The notes: a model not told the origin generated them from the letters alone. Counted from the stretch's first letter, positions 15,809 through 24,432 are shown. The stretch is DNA of 33,098 bases from Deltaproteobacteria bacterium (GCA_030591445.1 JAUVBB010000012.1:1-33098), one strand, 5' to 3'. Made by a program: numbers and translations.

Positions 15809-17527
15809 TCAAATCAATATTCCCTTTTCAGCCAGCTTGTTCATGGTCAGAGCTATCCGATGTTCACCCAGACGGTTGACCAATTCGAGAATTTGCGGAT
15901 GACTCAGGACCACTTCGTCAAAATCGTTGCGCGGCAGGCGCAGTACCGAGGTTGCTTGCTGGGTGCGCACCGTGGCCATGGCCGGTTCCTTGCGCAAACA
16001 AGATATTTCGCCAAAAACCTCGCCCTCTTCCAGATAGCCCACTACGGTGGGCTCGGATTCGGAGACTTTCCTGCTCACTTCCAGCTTTCCTCGCAACAAT
16101 ACGAACAGGCCGGTGCTTTCTTGGCCCTCGGAAATAAGATCCACACCCTTATCCACATCGCGCGAGACAAAACGTTCGACGATACGAATTTTCTCTTCTC
16201 GGTCAAAGGGCTGAAACAAAGCCGAAGTAACCATGACGTTGCGCAGCAGTCGCTGGGTCATGAAATTTTTTAGCACCTCGCCCATGGCCGGATAACGGCC
16301 AATGACTTCACTAAGGACTTCTTCTGATATTTCGAATAGTTGAGATGGTTTGGTTGCTTGGATCGAAGCGCCACGAGGCCCACCGCGCAAAACCGACATT
16401 TCACCGAAAAAAGCCCCTTCCCCCAAAACGGCCAGCTGGATCATCTTGGCGCCTTCCAGCTTCTTCAGGACCCGCACCTCACCAGAGGCGATGGCAAACA
16501 TGCTGCTGCCGGTTTGCCCTTCTTGCACAACCCATTCACCAGCTCGAACCGAAACCATGCCCATTTTCTCTACCATCAAAATGAAGGCATCCGCTGGGAG
16601 GTCCGAGAACAGGGCGATTTTGGGCAGCGTCTTTTCCAGTTTTGGTTCGGCCTCGAAATCCGCAACATCAAGATCAATGCCATCAGGAACCAACTCGGCG
16701 GCTTCTATAGAAACAGCTTCGACAGGAACAGGCTCTACGGGAACAGCTTCTACAGGAACAGCCTCTGGAGATACGACCAGTGGCTCCGGGTCCAATTCAA
16801 CAGCTCCCGGCTCAATGGCTGCCGGCGCCTGGACAGGATCCAATTCAACTGGCTCTAACTCAATCGCCTCCGGACTTGCTGTTACCGGCTCGGGAACCAA
16901 TTCCATGGGCGTGATGGACAGGGCTTCGGGCGGAGTTGTCGGCATCAACTCAATTCCGGCCGGCTCTTGGGACTCGGAGGCGGGCATCTCCGGAGCTGGT
17001 GCCAAATCCAACTCTCCGAATGACAGACCAGAGTCTTCGGGGGCCAAATCCATGACTTCCATGGTCTCGATCGGCGCCAATTCCTCACCCAATTCCATGG
17101 GAGCCGGCTGTGACACTGCCGCTGACAGTGGCACCGCGCTTTCCTCGCCAATCTGGGCTTCACTCTTCTCCTCGGTCATCACTTTGACCGCCACCGGTGC
17201 CTTGCCTTCACGCTTGGAATAGAGATCGGCCAAATTTTTCTGCGTGCCCGTGTGTTTGGGATCAATTTCCAGCACAACCTTGCAGGTGGCAATGGCTTTG
17301 AGCAAAAAACCCTGTTTGGCGTACAATTCGGTCAACTCACCAAAAACTTGGGCCGCCTCCGGAAAATTACCCATTTTTCGATGAATGTAGCCAATATTGT
17401 TGTGGCAGGAGAAGTCGAGCGGATCAGCATCCACAACTTTCAGAAACAAGGACAAGGCCTTGGCATACTTTCCTTTTCTCAGCTGGGTGGCCGCCTGATC
17501 TTTCCACTTTCGAACGTTGTCCGCCAT
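15809..17527 (-). CDS. TPR protein with two cyclic-nucleotide-binding-type domains
   Basis: This 572-residue soluble protein has no signal peptide. Residues 5-105 form about three TPR-like helix pairs (for example GKYAKALSLFLKVVDADP). Residues 110-295 are an acidic, Pro/Glu/Val-rich linker containing VPVEAVPVEP-type short repeats. Two CNB domains follow, at about 303-420 and 437-555. The first has a good phosphate-binding cassette, FFGEMSVLRGGPRGAS, with Glu376 and Arg385. The second has VFGEISCLRKEPAMAT with Ala where the arginine should be, so nucleotide binding there is doubtful. There is no DNA-binding helix-turn-helix, so it is not a CRP-type regulator. It starts 11 bases after the HEAT gene with GAGGAG upstream. 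It is the last gene of the trpS-scpAB-rluB operon. The ligand and partners are unknown; scaffold or sensor work is inferred. Confidence 0.9.
   Translation of the reverse strand: MADNVRKWKDQAATQLRKGKYAKALSLFLKVVDADPLDFSCHNNIGYIHRKMGNFPEAAQVFGELTELYAKQGFLLKAIATCKVVLEIDPKHTGTQKNLADLYSKREGKAPVAVKVMTEEKSEAQIGEESAVPLSAAVSQPAPMELGEELAPIETMEVMDLAPEDSGLSFGELDLAPAPEMPASESQEPAGIELMPTTPPEALSITPMELVPEPVTASPEAIELEPVELDPVQAPAAIEPGAVELDPEPLVVSPEAVPVEAVPVEPVPVEAVSIEAAELVPDGIDLDVADFEAEPKLEKTLPKIALFSDLPADAFILMVEKMGMVSVRAGEWVVQEGQTGSSMFAIASGEVRVLKKLEGAKMIQLAVLGEGAFFGEMSVLRGGPRGASIQATKPSQLFEISEEVLSEVIGRYPAMGEVLKNFMTQRLLRNVMVTSALFQPFDREEKIRIVERFVSRDVDKGVDLISEGQESTGLFVLLRGKLEVSRKVSESEPTVVGYLEEGEVFGEISCLRKEPAMATVRTQQATSVLRLPRNDFDEVVLSHPQILELVNRLGEHRIALTMNKLAEKGILI
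16703..16768. repeat. Degenerate 15-bp tandem repeat in the TPR/cNMP linker
   Basis: Here the coding sequence for residues 254-275 of the TPR/cNMP protein repeats a five-residue PVEAV-like unit (PEAV, PVEAV, PVEPV, PVEAV, SIEA). On the plus strand it reads as near copies of GAACAGCTTCTACAG. Such a short in-frame array could change length by slippage without breaking the frame. Confidence 0.6.
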
Positions 17528-17538
17528 CTACTATCTCC

Positions 17539-19701
17539 TCAATTTTCTAGAGACCTCTTCAAACTCTGTTTTGCAGCATCCCGCACCCTTCGATCCCAAT
17601 CGAAAACCGCCAGACCTACATACTCTCGCGCACGAGCGTCATCCACAGTCCCCAGTTCCCTCACGGCCCATCTTCGCACTTCCGGATCGATATGGTAGCG
17701 TTTTTCCCCTAACAAAGGAACTATCTCGTTATCTCCCAGACGAAGCAAGGCGTTCAAAATCTCCAGTTCCAAGAAAATCTCCGCATGCGGCAAGATTTGA
17801 CGCAAAGGATCGATAGCGCTTTTGTCACCTATCAGGCCCAGGGCCCTGACCGCCTGGCCGGCAAAATAGCCTTGCAATTGGCCGAGCAGACACTTGACCG
17901 CGTCTGGTGGTTTCGCTCGTATAAGCTCCTGGAAGATATTCTCTTTTTTCTCCAAAGGGGCCTGCTCCAGCAAGAGACATAGGAGTTCTCCAGTCGCTGT
18001 TTTTTTTGCCCTTCCCAGCAAGGCCAATAAAGATTTTGACTCCTCGTCGTTGCCCCGGGCAAAGGCTTTTCCCAAGCTATTTGTCCATGTCGAGTTAATG
18101 GTTAAGACCAGCTTTTCCCGGTCGAAAACCTGGACTGCGCGGGCAAGCAAACGGGGTTTATGAAGGCTTTGGACTTGGGCAAACATAGATGGGCCCCGGT
18201 CGGGATGAGTCAATAAGACACTTTCCAGCAATACCCCGAGCAGTGCCAGATCCCGAGGCGGAACCCCGCCAAACAATCGGGTCTCCGCTTCGTCTATTTT
18301 TCGGGCCGGTCGGTTGCGGGCAAGAAGATCTTCGACGGATCGGGGGGCATTTTTTGAGGGTGGCGGCAGGTTATGTTCAGCGTACAAGCGCCTGAGCTCA
18401 CGTTCATCCAGTCGCTCCTGTTTTTCGTCTTCTTCCTCTTCTTCCGGCTCCATAAATTCAGCATAAGAGGGTTTGCCTATGGGTTTTATCCCGTCGGCCA
18501 CCCAGCTAACTTGCCGAAGCCTCAGTTCCTCAATGAAAGCCCGCCAAACGCGATCAAGTCGGCGAAGAACCGCGGGGCTCCGCTCACCGGCTTTGACCAA
18601 AGCGGCCAGGGCAAATCGCTGCAGTTGCCCTGCGCGCCTTTTGGCTTCCCTGGCCAGAATTTCGTGTCCCCCCAATCGGGCCAACAACTCCATGCCGGCT
18701 ATGACTTGGGCAGGATCCGTCGAATCCAGTGCACTGGCCAGCTTCGACCCCGGACACGCAACCCGGGCCTGTCCCAATCGTCGCGCCACCGCCAAGGCCA
18801 GGCTCTGGTCTGGGTCTGACAACAATGGACAGGCCCAATCGCCAAGGGGTTTTGTGCCCAGGCGTTCTAATCCTCGCCAGGCCAACTTCCTCACTTCCAG
18901 ATCCTTGTCCTTGAGAGCAGCGATTAGAATGTGACTACCGGCAGCAGAAAAATCAAACAGCGCCCGGGCAAGCTCCCGCCGTAACAGCACGGATGGGCTC
19001 TGCGCCAAGCTTGACAGGATCTGCAAAGTTTCGTCCCCACCCCGACCCGCCAGGGCCTTGATCCCCGTCTGCACAATTTCGGGGTCGGCATCTTGCAGGG
19101 CTAGTACCACCACTGCCAGACCATCTGGATGAACACTGTAACCGGCCTGGCGTACCAAGGCAGCGCGGCTGGACGACGATCCTTCCCGCCACCAAGTATG
19201 GATGCGGGCCATTTGTCTCTGGGCCATTCGTTCGCCCAGAACCTTTCCCGCTATCCCGCGCTTCGCGAGTATGGAAAATATTTTCTTCCTGGCGCCAATT
19301 TCCAACTCCCACTTGAGCAGCATCTCCACCAGGGCTTCGTTTACAACTTCACCTGGGATGGACTCGAGGGCCAGGATAACCGCCTGGCGAACCTCTGGGT
19401 CTTTGTCCCGGCCAGCCCGAATCAAGGCCGTCTTGGTATCGCGATCCTTGAATTCGGCCAAGGCCCTGACTGCCGCGATGCGAACCACGGTAGCTGGATC
19501 AGCCAAGGCCTTGTTGGCCCACAGGTAATCATTTTGCCCGCCGTGCTTGGCCAATACCCGAACGGCGCCCGCACGGCGCACCGGCGACAAATGCACCAAC
19601 TCATCTTCGATGTCCGCGGGCGCTTGCTGACAGGCGCTGCCCACCCAGATCATCCAGATGGCGGGCAACAGGCAGCCTTTTCTATTTAGCGTCCGTCTCA
19701 T
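17539..19701 (-). CDS. HEAT-repeat protein, probably exported
   Basis: This encodes 720 residues built mainly of about 15 HEAT-like helical repeats, for example LADPATVVRIAAVRALAEF and KDLEVRKLAWRGLERLG. A charged linker with EEEEEDEKQER interrupts them near the middle, with a basic-acidic LDERELRRLYAEHN stretch after it, and further repeats follow. I start at the ATG at 19701, which overlaps the rluB stop as ATGA. The open frame extends upstream inside rluB, but that part is Pro/Arg-rich shadow sequence. The N-terminus, with basic residues, a hydrophobic core and AC at 23-24, suggests a lipoprotein signal, although the lipobox VGSAC is weak (Gly at -3). If exported, the protein would be a periplasmic scaffold; if not, cytoplasmic. 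HEAT repeats usually bind proteins. No enzyme motif is visible. Confidence 0.88.
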   Translation of the reverse strand: MRRTLNRKGCLLPAIWMIWVGSACQQAPADIEDELVHLSPVRRAGAVRVLAKHGGQNDYLWANKALADPATVVRIAAVRALAEFKDRDTKTALIRAGRDKDPEVRQAVILALESIPGEVVNEALVEMLLKWELEIGARKKIFSILAKRGIAGKVLGERMAQRQMARIHTWWREGSSSSRAALVRQAGYSVHPDGLAVVVLALQDADPEIVQTGIKALAGRGGDETLQILSSLAQSPSVLLRRELARALFDFSAAGSHILIAALKDKDLEVRKLAWRGLERLGTKPLGDWACPLLSDPDQSLALAVARRLGQARVACPGSKLASALDSTDPAQVIAGMELLARLGGHEILAREAKRRAGQLQRFALAALVKAGERSPAVLRRLDRVWRAFIEELRLRQVSWVADGIKPIGKPSYAEFMEPEEEEEDEKQERLDERELRRLYAEHNLPPPSKNAPRSVEDLLARNRPARKIDEAETRLFGGVPPRDLALLGVLLESVLLTHPDRGPSMFAQVQSLHKPRLLARAVQVFDREKLVLTINSTWTNSLGKAFARGNDEESKSLLALLGRAKKTATGELLCLLLEQAPLEKKENIFQELIRAKPPDAVKCLLGQLQGYFAGQAVRALGLIGDKSAIDPLRQILPHAEIFLELEILNALLRLGDNEIVPLLGEKRYHIDPEVRRWAVRELGTVDDARAREYVGLAVFDWDRRVRDAAKQSLKRSLEN

Positions 19702-20459
19702 TTCTTGTTGGCATAACTTTCCTGCCAGGCCTGCAGGGTCATGACTTCTTCTGGCACCAGCCGGCGAATCTTGCCGCGGGCAAGATCGCCAAGGCTGAGG
19801 CCACCGTATTCGGTGCGCACCAGCCGGGTCACCGGGTAACCCAGGGCTTCGAACAGGCGGCGGATCAGACGGTTTCTGCCTTCGGTCACTTGGACTTCTA
19901 CCCAGACCGTTTTGGGATTTCGCTTCCAAATATTAATTTTCTGGGCCTTTGCCCAACCGTCTTCTAGCTCCAGGCCGTGAATCAACTTCCCGAGCACATC
20001 TTTGCTAGGACTGCCTTTCAAGCGGGCCAGGTAAACCCGGGGAACCTGATTGGATGGATGGGTCAAGGCCTGGCTCAGGGGCCCATCGCTGGTAAGCAAA
20101 AGCAATCCTTCGGTGTTAAAATCCAGACGACCCACATGAAAGACCCGGCCGGAACTGGGCAGATTATCCGATTCACGTATCAAGTCTATCACCGTGGGTC
20201 GACCCTGTGGATCGTGGGCAGCCGATATCACCCCACTCGGCTTGTTCATCATAAAATAGACATTTTTTTTAGGCGCCCGCAGAACTTTGCCATCGACCGC
20301 CACCTTGTCCCGGTCGGGGTTTACCTTGGTGCCCGCTTTTTTTACGATCTTGCCATTGACCGTAACCCGACCGGCCGCAATCATACGCTCTGCCTCGCGC
20401 CGAGAAGCAATCCCACAGGCAGCAATGACTTTCTGGAGTCTGGTTCCGGTCGACACCAT
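19698..20459 (-). CDS. rluB: Ribosomal large subunit pseudouridine synthase B
   Basis: This 253-residue RsuA/RluB-family enzyme converts a uridine of 23S rRNA helix 89-90 to pseudouridine in the cytoplasm. The N-terminal S4 domain (about residues 6-60) is followed by the catalytic core with FHVGRLDFNTEGLLL, where Asp113 is the nucleophile. YFMMNKPSGVISA at about 68-80 is the RsuA-family motif, and RRLFEALGYPVTRLVRT is conserved near the end. The ATG shares one base with the scpB stop (TAATG), and its stop overlaps the HEAT gene start (ATGA), so both junctions suggest translational coupling. Distinguishing RluB from RsuA or RluF relies on the scpB neighbourhood, where RluB is usual. The substrate position is inferred. 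Confidence 0.93.
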   Translation of the reverse strand: MVSTGTRLQKVIAACGIASRREAERMIAAGRVTVNGKIVKKAGTKVNPDRDKVAVDGKVLRAPKKNVYFMMNKPSGVISAAHDPQGRPTVIDLIRESDNLPSSGRVFHVGRLDFNTEGLLLLTSDGPLSQALTHPSNQVPRVYLARLKGSPSKDVLGKLIHGLELEDGWAKAQKINIWKRNPKTVWVEVQVTEGRNRLIRRLFEALGYPVTRLVRTEYGGLSLGDLARGKIRRLVPEEVMTLQAWQESYANKK

Positions 20460-21706
20460 TAGGCACCTTCAACGGGCGAATCCGGATCGTTTTCAGGCTC
20501 TGCTTGCCCGGTCTGGTCGGCTGCGGCCGGCGTTTGGACATCGTCCGTTTCAGTTGCCGGCGCTTCGGTATCCTTCTGCTCGCTGGTCAAATCCAGAACT
20601 TCTTTTTTTAGCTTGCGATCTCTTTGCCGTAGTTCACTCAGCGCTTCGGAAAGTTCTTGGACTACTTCATCGTCACCTACCGGAGTGTACGCCTCTGTCT
20701 CTTCGATAGTGGGCAAGGCATCGGCTGCTTGCGGCGGCGGCGAGGTTTCTTTGGCCGCCTCTTCGGGACTCAGCCCGAGCATTTCACGGTGCTCTTCGCT
20801 CAGTTCGGCAAAATCACGTAGGGTGGGCAAGCTGCCAAGATCTTTCAAGGAAAAGAACTCGAGAAACTCTTTGGTGCTTCCGTAGAGCAAGGGCCGCCCT
20901 GCCTCTTCTTTGCGACCTAAAATTTTCACCAGTTTTTTCTCGAGCAAGTGCTTCAAAACCGCGCCGGTGTCTACCCCGCGAATCTCTTCGACCTCTCCTC
21001 GCGTCACCGGCTGGCGGTAGGCAACAATGGCCAGGGTTTCCAGGGTGGCTCGGGTTAAGCGCTGGGTTTTGCGAGCGATGAATTTTTTCAGATAGGGGGC
21101 GGCCTCTGAAGACGTTCTGAGCTGGAAACCTCCAGCTACTTCGGCAAGCCGGATTCCCCGGCCCGCTTCTCTTAATTCAACTTTGAGCGTCTCTAAGGCC
21201 TGGCGGATTTGACGAGAGCTAATGGCGGGATGCAGCTCCTTGATGGCCCGCGCAAGCGATTTCAGAGGAATCGGCTCATTAGAGGCAAACAGCAGGCTTT
21301 CGATGGTGGCCCGCATTTTGGGCGAGTGAGCAAAGGGATCATCTTCTGTTGCCTCTTCTTCATCAGACTCTGCTTCCGCTGCAGGCTCTGCTTCTGCTTC
21401 AGGCTCTGCTTCTGCTTCAGGCTCTGCTTCTGCTTCAGGCTCTGCTTCTGCTGCAGGCTCTGCTTCTGCTGCAGGCTCTGCTTCTGCTGCAGGCTCTGCT
21501 TCTGCTTCAGGCTCTGCTTCTGCTTCAGGCTCTGCTTCTGCTTCTAATTCCGGCTCAGCTGCTGTCTCCGTTTTTGCTTCGAGAGCTTCCCCGGCCTTCT
21601 CCACCGGCTCGATATCCTCGTTCTTCAAGTCGGAATCTTGGGTCGTAGCAGCTTCGGCCCTGGCCATTTCGGCATCCATCTCTTCGCGTGTTTTTCGTAT
21701 GGGCAT
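20459..21706 (-). CDS. scpB: Segregation and condensation protein B with long repeat N-terminus
   Basis: ScpB binds the ScpA-SMC complex (kleisin partner) and helps condense and segregate the chromosome. The 415 residues are about twice the usual length. Residues 1-54 are acidic, residues 55-114 are ten units of AEAEP(E/A), and the recognisable ScpB winged-helix pair lies at about 125-300. That core includes IESLLFASNEPIPLKSLA, then QLRTSSEAAPYL, LETLAIVAYRQPVTRGEVEEIRG (given by its ends LETLAIVAY and EVEEIRG), and GRPLLYGSTKEFLEFF. The C-terminal 110 residues are again acidic and low in complexity. It overlaps rluB by one base and follows scpA by 17 bases. The ribosome binding site is weak. 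The extensions are typical in style for this lineage, but their function is unknown. Confidence 0.95.
   Translation of the reverse strand: MPIRKTREEMDAEMARAEAATTQDSDLKNEDIEPVEKAGEALEAKTETAAEPELEAEAEPEAEAEPEAEAEPAAEAEPAAEAEPAAEAEPEAEAEPEAEAEPEAEAEPAAEAESDEEEATEDDPFAHSPKMRATIESLLFASNEPIPLKSLARAIKELHPAISSRQIRQALETLKVELREAGRGIRLAEVAGGFQLRTSSEAAPYLKKFIARKTQRLTRATLETLAIVAYRQPVTRGEVEEIRGVDTGAVLKHLLEKKLVKILGRKEEAGRPLLYGSTKEFLEFFSLKDLGSLPTLRDFAELSEEHREMLGLSPEEAAKETSPPPQAADALPTIEETEAYTPVGDDEVVQELSEALSELRQRDRKLKKEVLDLTSEQKDTEAPATETDDVQTPAAADQTGQAEPENDPDSPVEGA
21365..21544. repeat. 18-bp tandem repeat in scpB coding the AEAEPE array
   Basis: Ten copies of an 18-base unit, close to GGCTCTGCTTCTGCTTCA on the plus strand, encode residues 55-114 of ScpB. 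Variation is ordered: reading along the protein the copies start with E, E, E, then A, A, A, then E, E, E, then A. This suggests the array grew by block duplication, and copy number may vary between strains. Confidence 0.9.
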
Positions 21707-21723
21707 GATTCTTATAGGAGACT

Positions 21724-22590
21724 TTAAGACTCCTCCTCCACTTCCTTAAGCGCCTGTTCTGGATCGACATCGTCGAGCCGGTTGCGAACATAAAGAACTT
21801 CGGATCCTGGCACTTGATGCAATCGCACCATGCCCAAGCGGGCCATCTCCAGCAAAGAGATGAAGGTAATCACGATGGATGACTTGGTCGGCTCCGGGCC
21901 AAATATATCTTCGAAAATGATCTCTTTATTCAGTTTGATCAAATCGGTGATTTCCTGGATACGATCGGCCACCGAGATCCGGTCGGCGATGACCTCGTGG
22001 CTCACCTTCTTTTTTGCCTTGGCCATCACCCGGTCCAGAGCCTCGATCAGCTTAAACACTGACACCTGGGCAAAAAGATTCTCGCCCTCTTCCAGTCCGG
22101 GGTCGGGGGCAGAGCCTTTGCGCGCAAAGACATCGCGATCCAGGATGGGCCGATCGCGCAACTCTTGGGCTACCTCTTTGTAACGCTGATACTCAAGTAA
22201 GCGGCGCACCAGCTCTTCACGCGGATCTTGTTCATCTTCACCCAGGTCTTCATCAACACCCTCTCCCGGTGGCAGCAACATACGCGATTTGATATGCGCC
22301 AGGGTGGCGGCCATAACCAGGAACTCGCCGGCGACATCCAGGTTCAGGGTCTGCATCCACTCCAAGTAGGTCGTGTACTCGTCGAGAATTTTCACGATGG
22401 GGATATCGAAGATATCAACTTCGTGCTTGCGAATCAGATGCAGCAACAAATCCAGCGGTCCCTCAAAAACAGGCAGATCGACCCGGTAGGCGTCTTGCCC
22501 TTCCTTTTGCCCTTCCGCCGTTAATTCCTGCTCGGGCTGTTCTGGATCGGCTTCGTTCATAGGCCTTCCGTTTTCGTCACTCGGGTCCAT
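21724..22590 (-). CDS. scpA: Segregation and condensation protein A (kleisin)
   Basis: ScpA is the kleisin that bridges SMC heads in the bacterial condensin complex. It has 288 residues, near the usual size. The N-terminal SMC-binding motif is clear: DLPVFEGPLDLLLHLIRKH, with EVDIFDIPIVKI after it. The helical middle contains EFLVMAATLAHIKSRMLLPP (given by its ends EFLVMAATLA and SRMLLPP). The C-terminal winged-helix end has SSIVITFISLLEMARLG. Position 22590 is an ATG two bases after the trpS stop, without an obvious ribosome binding site. A second in-frame ATG at 22560 has GGAAGG just upstream and may be the true start. The N-terminal acidic segment before the motif is unusually long (about 37 residues). 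It is co-transcribed with scpB. Confidence 0.95.
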   Translation of the reverse strand: MDPSDENGRPMNEADPEQPEQELTAEGQKEGQDAYRVDLPVFEGPLDLLLHLIRKHEVDIFDIPIVKILDEYTTYLEWMQTLNLDVAGEFLVMAATLAHIKSRMLLPPGEGVDEDLGEDEQDPREELVRRLLEYQRYKEVAQELRDRPILDRDVFARKGSAPDPGLEEGENLFAQVSVFKLIEALDRVMAKAKKKVSHEVIADRISVADRIQEITDLIKLNKEIIFEDIFGPEPTKSSIVITFISLLEMARLGMVRLHQVPGSEVLYVRNRLDDVDPEQALKEVEEES

Positions 22591-22592
22591 CC

Positions 22593-23585
22593 TTACAATT
22601 TTACAGCTTCGCGCACGATGCGCATGGTCGCCTCGGCGGCCTGCTCGGCCTGGACCGCGCCCTGGGCCAAAATTTCGGTCACTTGCTCTGGATGGGCGGC
22701 CAGCTCTTGGCGGCGCTCGCGAATTTCGCCAAAGCGTTCAAAGAAACGCTCAATTAGTTCTTTCTTGCAATCAACACAGCCAATTTTCGCGCTGCGGCAA
22801 TCTTGCTCGATTTCGGCCAGACGCGCATTATCAGTGTATAGCTTGTGGTAGGCGTGAATGTTGCAAACCTCCGGCCGGCCCGGATCCGTGCGTCGTTGCC
22901 GCTGCGGATCGGTCACCGCTTGCATGAACTTCTTGCGTACCAACTCGTCGGCATCGCCCAGGAAAACGGCGTTGTCGTAAGATTTCGACATCTTGCGGCC
23001 ATCCAAGCCGGGCAGCACCGCGGACTTGGTTACAATTTCCTTGGGCTCTACCAGCACCTCGCCGTAGAGGTGATTGAAACGCCGCACGATCTCACGCGTC
23101 AATTCCAGGTGCGGCAGCTGATCCTCGCCCACCGGCACAAAGTCGGCGCGGTAGATGGCGATATCGGCCGATTGCAAAACCGGGTAGCCCAAAAAACCGA
23201 TACTGGTCAAATCCTTGGCGGACAGTTCGTTCTTCTTGTCCTTGTAGCTAGGCACTCGTTCCAACCAAGGTATCGGAGTAATCATGCTTAGCAGCACATT
23301 GAGCTCCGCATGCTGTAAAACCTTCGACTGCACAAATAGGCAAGACCGCTCGGGATCTACCCCACAGGCCAGAAAATCAGTAGCCACTTCCTGGGTGTAC
23401 TCGCGAACCTTTCCCGGTTCGTTGTACAAAGTCGTCAATGCGTGCCAATCGGCGATAAAATAGTAGCACTCGTATTCGTCCTGCAACTTGACCCAATTTT
23501 CCAAAGCCCCATGAAAATTTCCCAAATGCAATCTCCCCGAAGACTGCATCCCACTCAACACCCGCTTTTTCGATCCAGCACCCAT
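22593..23585 (-). CDS. trpS: Tryptophanyl-tRNA synthetase
   Basis: This class I synthetase charges tRNA-Trp. I choose the ATG at 23585, giving 330 residues, the family length, with AAAGG seven bases upstream. The frame is open further back to 23672, and an alternative ATG at 23600 lacks a good ribosome binding site. Residues 18-24 hold the HIGH-type HLGN within SGRLHLGNF. Tryptophan and ATP contacts lie in VPVGEDQLPHLELTRE. The KMSKS motif is at 198-202 in GRKMSKSYDNA. The C-terminal helical part contains CVDCKKEL. The gene starts 25 bases after the S2P protease stop and ends two bases before scpA. That trpS-scpA arrangement is one I recall from Myxococcota and relatives, which supports the lineage guess. 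Confidence 0.96.
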   Translation of the reverse strand: MGAGSKKRVLSGMQSSGRLHLGNFHGALENWVKLQDEYECYYFIADWHALTTLYNEPGKVREYTQEVATDFLACGVDPERSCLFVQSKVLQHAELNVLLSMITPIPWLERVPSYKDKKNELSAKDLTSIGFLGYPVLQSADIAIYRADFVPVGEDQLPHLELTREIVRRFNHLYGEVLVEPKEIVTKSAVLPGLDGRKMSKSYDNAVFLGDADELVRKKFMQAVTDPQRQRRTDPGRPEVCNIHAYHKLYTDNARLAEIEQDCRSAKIGCVDCKKELIERFFERFGEIRERRQELAAHPEQVTEILAQGAVQAEQAAEATMRIVREAVKL

Positions 23586-23610
23586 CTTTTCGCCTTTCAT
23601 TGCTTGTTTC

Positions 23611-24318
23611 TCAAGACCCGTAAAAGGCCAGCCAGATAGGAAAGCCCACCAGGGAACTAAATCCTTGCACAATCCATCTTACGGGATAACCGATGAATTC
23701 ACCGCCAACCATCAGCAGGGCGATGAAGAGAATAAAGGAATAACGGGCCATGAAATCAAGCACGTAATGATAACGGTCGGGGAGAAAACCGGCCAGAACG
23801 CCCGAGCCGTCCAGCGGCGGAATGGGCAACAAATTAAAGATGAACAAACCCACGTTGATAATGGTGGCCCAACCCAAGAGCCGAACCAAGGCCACAGTGA
23901 TGCCCTGGTTGGTTTGCAGCCGGGCTAGCAATTCTTCTGTGCCTATGCTGTGGGCAATGCCTGACAATATACCGGCCAAGATCAATCCAAATAGCAAATT
24001 TGAAAGCGGGCCGGCGGCGGAAGTCAGCATCACGCCGGTTTTCATGCGCACCCGGCGGGAAAACTGAAGGGGCGTAATGGGTACCGGCTTGGCCCAACCA
24101 AAGAAGGGCACACCCGAGCTGATGCCAATGATGGGAATCAGCAGGGTCCCAATGGGATCGATGTGGGCTATCGGATTGAGCGTCAGCCGACCCATGCGGG
24201 AGGCAGTATCGTCTCCCAGCTTCATCGCAGTCCACGCATGAAAGTACTCGTGAACGGTGAGCGACAAAATCATCGGAATCAAAACATTGAAAACCTGCAC
24301 GATGTCGAAATTTATCAT
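23611..24318 (-). CDS. Site-2 protease family membrane metalloprotease
   Basis: This 235-residue polytopic protein is of the short FwdP/YdiL-like branch of M50 intramembrane zinc proteases, without PDZ domains. The zinc motif HEYFH is at residues 23-27 in the first helix. A conserved NPIAHIDPIGT is at about 48-58, and the third ligand, Asp170, lies in NLLPIPPLDGSGVL. About five to six hydrophobic helices are visible. The substrate is unknown; such proteases cleave membrane-anchored regulators or clear signal peptides. The ATG is preceded by AAGGA at suitable spacing. It is the first gene of the operon with trpS, scpA, scpB and rluB, an association that is common in this part of the tree but not functionally explained. 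Confidence 0.92.
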   Translation of the reverse strand: MINFDIVQVFNVLIPMILSLTVHEYFHAWTAMKLGDDTASRMGRLTLNPIAHIDPIGTLLIPIIGISSGVPFFGWAKPVPITPLQFSRRVRMKTGVMLTSAAGPLSNLLFGLILAGILSGIAHSIGTEELLARLQTNQGITVALVRLLGWATIINVGLFIFNLLPIPPLDGSGVLAGFLPDRYHYVLDFMARYSFILFIALLMVGGEFIGYPVRWIVQGFSSLVGFPIWLAFYGS

Positions 24319-24371
24319 TCGCTTCCTTCCCCACCCTGGAAACGGTCAACCCGTCAATGCTGTTGATGCAG

Positions 24372-24400
24372 AAAGTACCCAAGGCCGTAGGCCAAGTCAA
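24372..24400 (-). promoter_or_regulatory. Candidate promoter of the S2P-trpS-scpAB operon
   Basis: On the minus strand, TTGACT (24395-24400) is followed after 17 bases by TACTTT (24372-24377), in the 114-base gap after xerD. The -35 matches five of six consensus bases and the spacing is ideal, while the -10 is weaker. The leader to the ATG at 24318 would be about 47 bases. Confidence 0.5.
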
Positions 24401-24432
24401 TCAAGGATCAGGATAAAGGTGCGTTTTCTTGA

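Noticed and set aside
19702-19929. Extension of the HEAT protein 76 codons into rluB
   Set aside because: The extra residues are Pro/Arg/Ser-rich shadow sequence of rluB; the ATG at 19701 gives a signal-like N-terminus and an ATGA junction.
21209-21648. Leu/Cys/Phe-rich repeat frames on the plus strand across the scpB repeat
   Set aside because: They are the antisense reading of the 18-base array coding AEAEPE in ScpB and have no independent start signal.
23586-23672. Longer N-terminus of trpS starting at 23672
   Set aside because: It would overlap the S2P gene, gives residues without similarity to TrpRS, and the ATG at 23585 has a good AAAGG and gives the usual 330 residues.
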